Under the pieces are notes generated by a model. The model saw nothing but the letters and a program-made list of their open reading frames with translations, was not told the origin of the DNA and did not search any database. The position numbers and the translations under genes are program-made. This document shows, one piece after another, positions 7,434-9,513 of a DNA stretch of 9,513 nt. How positions within the stretch are numbered: the first letter of the stretch is position 1; the number at the start of each line of letters is the position of its first letter. Origin of the DNA: an uncultured Clostridia bacterium (GTDB lineage: Bacteria > Bacillota_A > Clostridia > Christensenellales > Aristaeellaceae); assembly GCA_946613955.1 (NCBI GenBank), contig CAMOGC010000053.1, forward strand, positions 1 through 9,513, given 5' to 3'.

Positions 7434-7880
7434 TCAGGGCTGGGGACTGGGGGTGGCTTCGGCGACATACGGCCGGGCGGCGGCGGAGAAGAGAACGGCT
7501 TTGGTTTCCTCCCCGACGATGCCGTCCGCCCCCAGGCCGTTCTGGCGCTGGAAGGTTCGGACGGCCTCCTTCGTCCCGGGGCCGAATTGCCCGTCAATTT
7601 CCCCGGAGTAATATCCCAGGGTATACAGCCTGCTCTGGACATCTTTGACGGACTGGCCGGAGGCGCCGGAGCGGAGCACCGGCTCCGCCGTCGGACGGGA
7701 GGGATCCGGCGTCACGGCCAGCACGCTGGCGGGCCAGGCGGGCTCGGGGGTCGGCGTCAGACTCATCTGGCGCCGGGTTTCCCGGATCGTCGGCGCCATA
7801 TGGGTCATGAGTACGATGAGCCCCGCCAGCAGCAGCCCGGCGGCGATCAGCCCGGCGACGGTTTTCGGGTTTTTCAGCAT
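7434..7880 (-). CDS. Membrane-anchored protein with a peptidoglycan-binding domain
   Basis: This is a 148-residue protein. A short positive N-terminus (KNPK) precedes one membrane segment (about 8-25), then a Pro/Thr-rich linker (TPTPEP, TPDPSRP; 42-67), then a peptidoglycan-binding 1 domain (69-131) with the typical GxSGxxVxxxQxxLxxLGYY, IDGxFGPGT and AVxxFQRxNGLxxDGIVGxxT pattern, and a Pro-rich tail. There is no attached amidase or peptidase, so it probably tethers to or senses the cell wall. I chose ATG 7880 because GGAAGAGAGAG lies just upstream and the codons before it are less GC-rich. An in-frame ATG at 7934 would add an acidic 18-residue tail but has no ribosome binding site nearby. 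It sits 124 bases downstream of the DegV gene on the same strand, possibly co-transcribed with it. Confidence 0.8.
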   Translation of the reverse strand: MLKNPKTVAGLIAAGLLLAGLIVLMTHMAPTIRETRRQMSLTPTPEPAWPASVLAVTPDPSRPTAEPVLRSGASGQSVKDVQSRLYTLGYYSGEIDGQFGPGTKEAVRTFQRQNGLGADGIVGEETKAVLFSAAARPYVAEATPSPQP

Positions 7881-8004
7881 GGCTTCTCTCTCTTCCGTTT
7901 CGATACCGGCCGCGCGATCCTCGACGTATTCCATCGGGAAAGCGAACTGAAAAGCGGCCCTCCGGCTGCCCGCTCTCGCGGTGCTTTTCCGGGCGGGATT
8001 CCCC

Positions 8005-8844
8005 TTATTTTGTCATAAAGAGGATGCCCAGGGTATTGGGCCCGCAGTGGACGCAGACGGTGCAGCCGGCGGTGGTATCCAGAATTTCGCGGAAATGGCC
8101 GTATTCCCGCACCATGTCGGCGGCGAAGGCGGCCATGCCGTCCTCGCAGGGAGAATGGGTAATGAAGACGCGCTTATAGTCGATATTTTCGGTTTCCTTC
8201 AGCACGTCCTTGATATAGTGCTTGATATAATGCTCATAGGAGCCCCGGTATTTTTTGCCGGGGCGCATTTTTCCGTCCACCACCTCGATGGAGGGGCGGA
8301 TTCGCATCATCTTGGCGCCAAGCGCCTCCAGCCCGCTGCAGCGGCCGCCGCGATAGAGATAGCCGATGTCCTGGACGGTAAAGCTGGCGCGGACCTTCTC
8401 CCGCCGGGCGAGCACGGCGTCGAAGATCTCCTTCGCGGAGCGCCCCATGGCGGCCATCTCCGCCGCCTCCAGCACCAGGAGCCCCTCCCCGGTGGACAGG
8501 TTCATCGTGTCCACCACATAGACGTTGCCGAGCTTTTCCGCCACCTCGCAGGCGTCGGCGTAGCAGGAGCTCATCTGCCTGCTGATGCAGAAATGCACCA
8601 CGGCGTCGTTTTCCTTCAGCAGACCGGAAAACAGCTCGGTATACTCATACTGGTTGACCGCGGCGGTCTGCACCTTCTTGCCGTTGTCGACGGCCCGGAA
8701 GATGGTTTCGGGATGCACATCCACCCCGTCCTTATAGCTGTTTCCGTCGATAATGACGCTCAGGGGCGCAATAACGATGTTGTATTTTTCACAGAGTTCA
8801 GGACTCAGATCGCAGGTCGAGTCCGCGCTGATTTGCACCTTCAT
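8005..8844 (-). CDS. degV: DegV family protein (FakB-like fatty-acid-binding protein)
   Basis: This is a 279-residue protein, the usual length of the family. The N-terminal domain opens with DSTCDL (8-13), the family's DSTxDL signature. T60 in the TAAVN stretch replaces the common TSQP, and an ISRQMSSCYADA stretch (87-98) matches the usual ISSxLSGTYQSA. STGEGLLVLEAA, a RGGR segment, RPSIEVVDGKM and the closing HCGPNTLGILF also fit. Known members bind a fatty acid in a tunnel between the two domains and, as FakB, present it to the kinase FakA to make acyl-phosphate for phospholipid synthesis. No fakA is seen in the window, so the substrate is an inference. The start is set by GGAGGAGG 7 bases upstream. 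The gene has its own promoter and is divergent from the NusG-like gene. Confidence 0.9.
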   Translation of the reverse strand: MKVQISADSTCDLSPELCEKYNIVIAPLSVIIDGNSYKDGVDVHPETIFRAVDNGKKVQTAAVNQYEYTELFSGLLKENDAVVHFCISRQMSSCYADACEVAEKLGNVYVVDTMNLSTGEGLLVLEAAEMAAMGRSAKEIFDAVLARREKVRASFTVQDIGYLYRGGRCSGLEALGAKMMRIRPSIEVVDGKMRPGKKYRGSYEHYIKHYIKDVLKETENIDYKRVFITHSPCEDGMAAFAADMVREYGHFREILDTTAGCTVCVHCGPNTLGILFMTK

Positions 8845-8851
8845 GGCCGCT

Positions 8852-8859
8852 CCTCCTCC
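8852..8859 (-). promoter_or_regulatory. Ribosome binding site of degV with a leader hairpin beside it
   Basis: GGAGGAGG on the minus strand lies 7 bases before ATG 8844. Two bases further upstream, CCCGGG (8873-8878) can pair with CCCGGG (8862-8867) around a 5-base loop. With transcription starting near 8882, this hairpin would stand almost at the 5' end of the mRNA, where such structures often slow decay. Confidence 0.75.
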
Positions 8860-8888
8860 GGCCCGGGTCGGCCCCGGGACCAAAAGGG

Positions 8889-8917
8889 ATTATATTCTAT
8901 TTCCGCGGGGATGACAA
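8889..8917 (-). promoter_or_regulatory. Promoter of degV
   Basis: On the minus strand, TTGTCA (8917-8912, 5 of 6) and TATAAT (8894-8889, 6 of 6) are separated by 17 bases. The predicted start is near 8882, giving a leader of about 38 bases. Confidence 0.82.
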
Positions 8918-8926
8918 GGGCCGGAA

Positions 8927-8955
8927 TTGCAAACGCGCGGGAAGTATGATAAGAT
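8927..8955 (+). promoter_or_regulatory. Promoter of the NusG-like gene, extended -10
   Basis: TTGCAA (8927-8932, 5 of 6, differing only at position 4) and TAAGAT (8950-8955) are separated by 17 bases, with TG one base before the -10 (8947-8948). The predicted start is near 8962, so the leader is only about 23 bases and already contains the ribosome binding site. Confidence 0.72.
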
Positions 8956-8984
8956 AGCGCCATCAAAAACAGGAGGCGGACGAT

Positions 8985-9513
8985 TTGGACAATCCGCGGG
9001 ATGAGAAGGGCCCGGAAGAGGAACGGGAGCTTCAGGCCTCCCTTTCGAGTTACCGGATCAGGATGCACTGGCTGGAGGAGCAGTGGCGCCGGGCCAGGGA
9101 AGCGGCCGGGGAAAGCCCGGAGGAGGGAAACCCGTTTCCGGCCCAGCTGGAGGCTCCCTGGAGGCTGATGCCCTGGACAGCGCCGGAAAAGCCGCCGGAA
9201 ACGCCCTTTGACGGGCCCCGCATCCGGTGCCTGATGGTGGAGCCCGGCAAGGAGGCCGCGACGGTTCGGCTGCTGAAGGTGCTGAACCTGGGGAAGGGAC
9301 TGTATCCCCAGAGGGTTCGCATTCGGAAAATCCGGGGCAAATGGATGGAGGACACGATCCGGCTGCTGCCGGGATACGTTTTCGTGTATACGGATGATGA
9401 AATCCCGGTCTGGCGGTACCAGTTTATGGATCATGTGCTGAAGGTGCTGCGGTACGACCGGGAGCCCGACGGCTATCTGCGGGGCGTGGACCTGGAATTC
9501 TCCGAAACCGTCG
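8985..9513 (+). CDS. NusG-like transcription elongation factor (specialised NusG paralogue), 3' truncated by window
   Basis: The first 176 codons are visible. The start is TTG 8985, set by AGGAGG (8971-8976) at 8 bases and by the promoter just upstream. Residues 1-79 are an extension rich in Glu, Arg, Trp and Pro (HWLEEQWRR, APWRLMPWTAPEKPPETPF). From I80 the sequence fits an NGN domain: IRCLMVEPGKEAATVRLL for the first strand and helix, PQRVRIRKIRGKWMEDTIRLLPGYVFV (109-134, given here in two parts: PQRVRIRKIRGKW and LLPGYVFV) for the signature hairpin, then a VLKVLRYD stretch. NGN proteins bind the clamp helices of RNA polymerase and suppress pausing or termination. Housekeeping NusG normally starts directly with the NGN domain and sits by secE and rplK; here neither is seen, so a paralogue of the LoaP/UpxY/RfaH kind is likely. 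Any KOW domain would lie beyond the edge. Confidence 0.78.
   Translation, partial: MDNPRDEKGPEEERELQASLSSYRIRMHWLEEQWRRAREAAGESPEEGNPFPAQLEAPWRLMPWTAPEKPPETPFDGPRIRCLMVEPGKEAATVRLLKVLNLGKGLYPQRVRIRKIRGKWMEDTIRLLPGYVFVYTDDEIPVWRYQFMDHVLKVLRYDREPDGYLRGVDLEFSETV

Noticed and set aside
7387..7611. Plus-strand frame of 74 codons with an AAGGGGA-like site upstream
   Set aside because: It is antisense to the conserved peptidoglycan-binding domain and begins inside that gene's terminator, with no domain signal.
8862..8878. CCCGGG pair near the degV start, considered as a riboswitch or operator
   Set aside because: It is a single short hairpin in a leader of about 38 bases, too small for a known riboswitch; I kept it only as a leader hairpin.
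7981..8949. Plus-strand frame of 322 codons opposite degV
   Set aside because: The opposite strand encodes a complete DegV protein with promoter and ribosome binding site; this frame is its shadow.

Overview
The window is GC-rich, with mostly G or C in third codon positions, and reads as a chromosomal segment of a high-GC anaerobic member of the Clostridia (Firmicutes). The support is a pyruvate:ferredoxin oxidoreductase, a DegV protein, an SNF2 helicase with the bacterial SNF2-associated domain, strong AGGAGG-type ribosome binding sites and GC-stem/U-tract terminators. No species can be named from the sequence. I see no rRNA, tRNA, CRISPR array, transposase or phage gene.

Left part (1-6344), all on the + strand: the 3' end of a pyruvate:ferredoxin oxidoreductase gene with its terminator; a secreted thermolysin-family (M4) zinc protease with a long C-terminal extension ending in a 12-residue tandem repeat; its terminator, a 10-bp stem with a GAAA loop; then an SNF2-family helicase that appears to lack the SWIM zinc finger common in its relatives, followed by its own terminator. 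Each of the two full genes is bracketed by terminators and looks monocistronic.

Middle (6345-7433): a small exported protein of unknown function with four 9-residue proline-rich repeats, preceded by a structured leader. A convergent intergenic region follows, holding a strong long-range stem-loop that can also fold another way.

Right part (7434-9513): two minus-strand genes, a DegV-family (fatty-acid-binding, FakB-like) protein and downstream of it a membrane-anchored peptidoglycan-binding-domain protein that ends in a UUCG-loop terminator. Divergent from degV, and cut by the window end, is a NusG-like gene (NGN domain) with a TTG start and an unusual N-terminal extension of about 79 residues. 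The degV and NusG-like promoters are both well formed and stand back to back, their -35 boxes only 9 bp apart.

The genes do not form one obvious pathway. Shared themes are export or cell-envelope proteins (protease, proline-rich protein, peptidoglycan-binding protein) and transcription or chromosome functions (SNF2, NusG paralogue). Specialised NusG paralogues often head long polysaccharide or natural-product operons, so the most interesting biology may lie just beyond the right edge.
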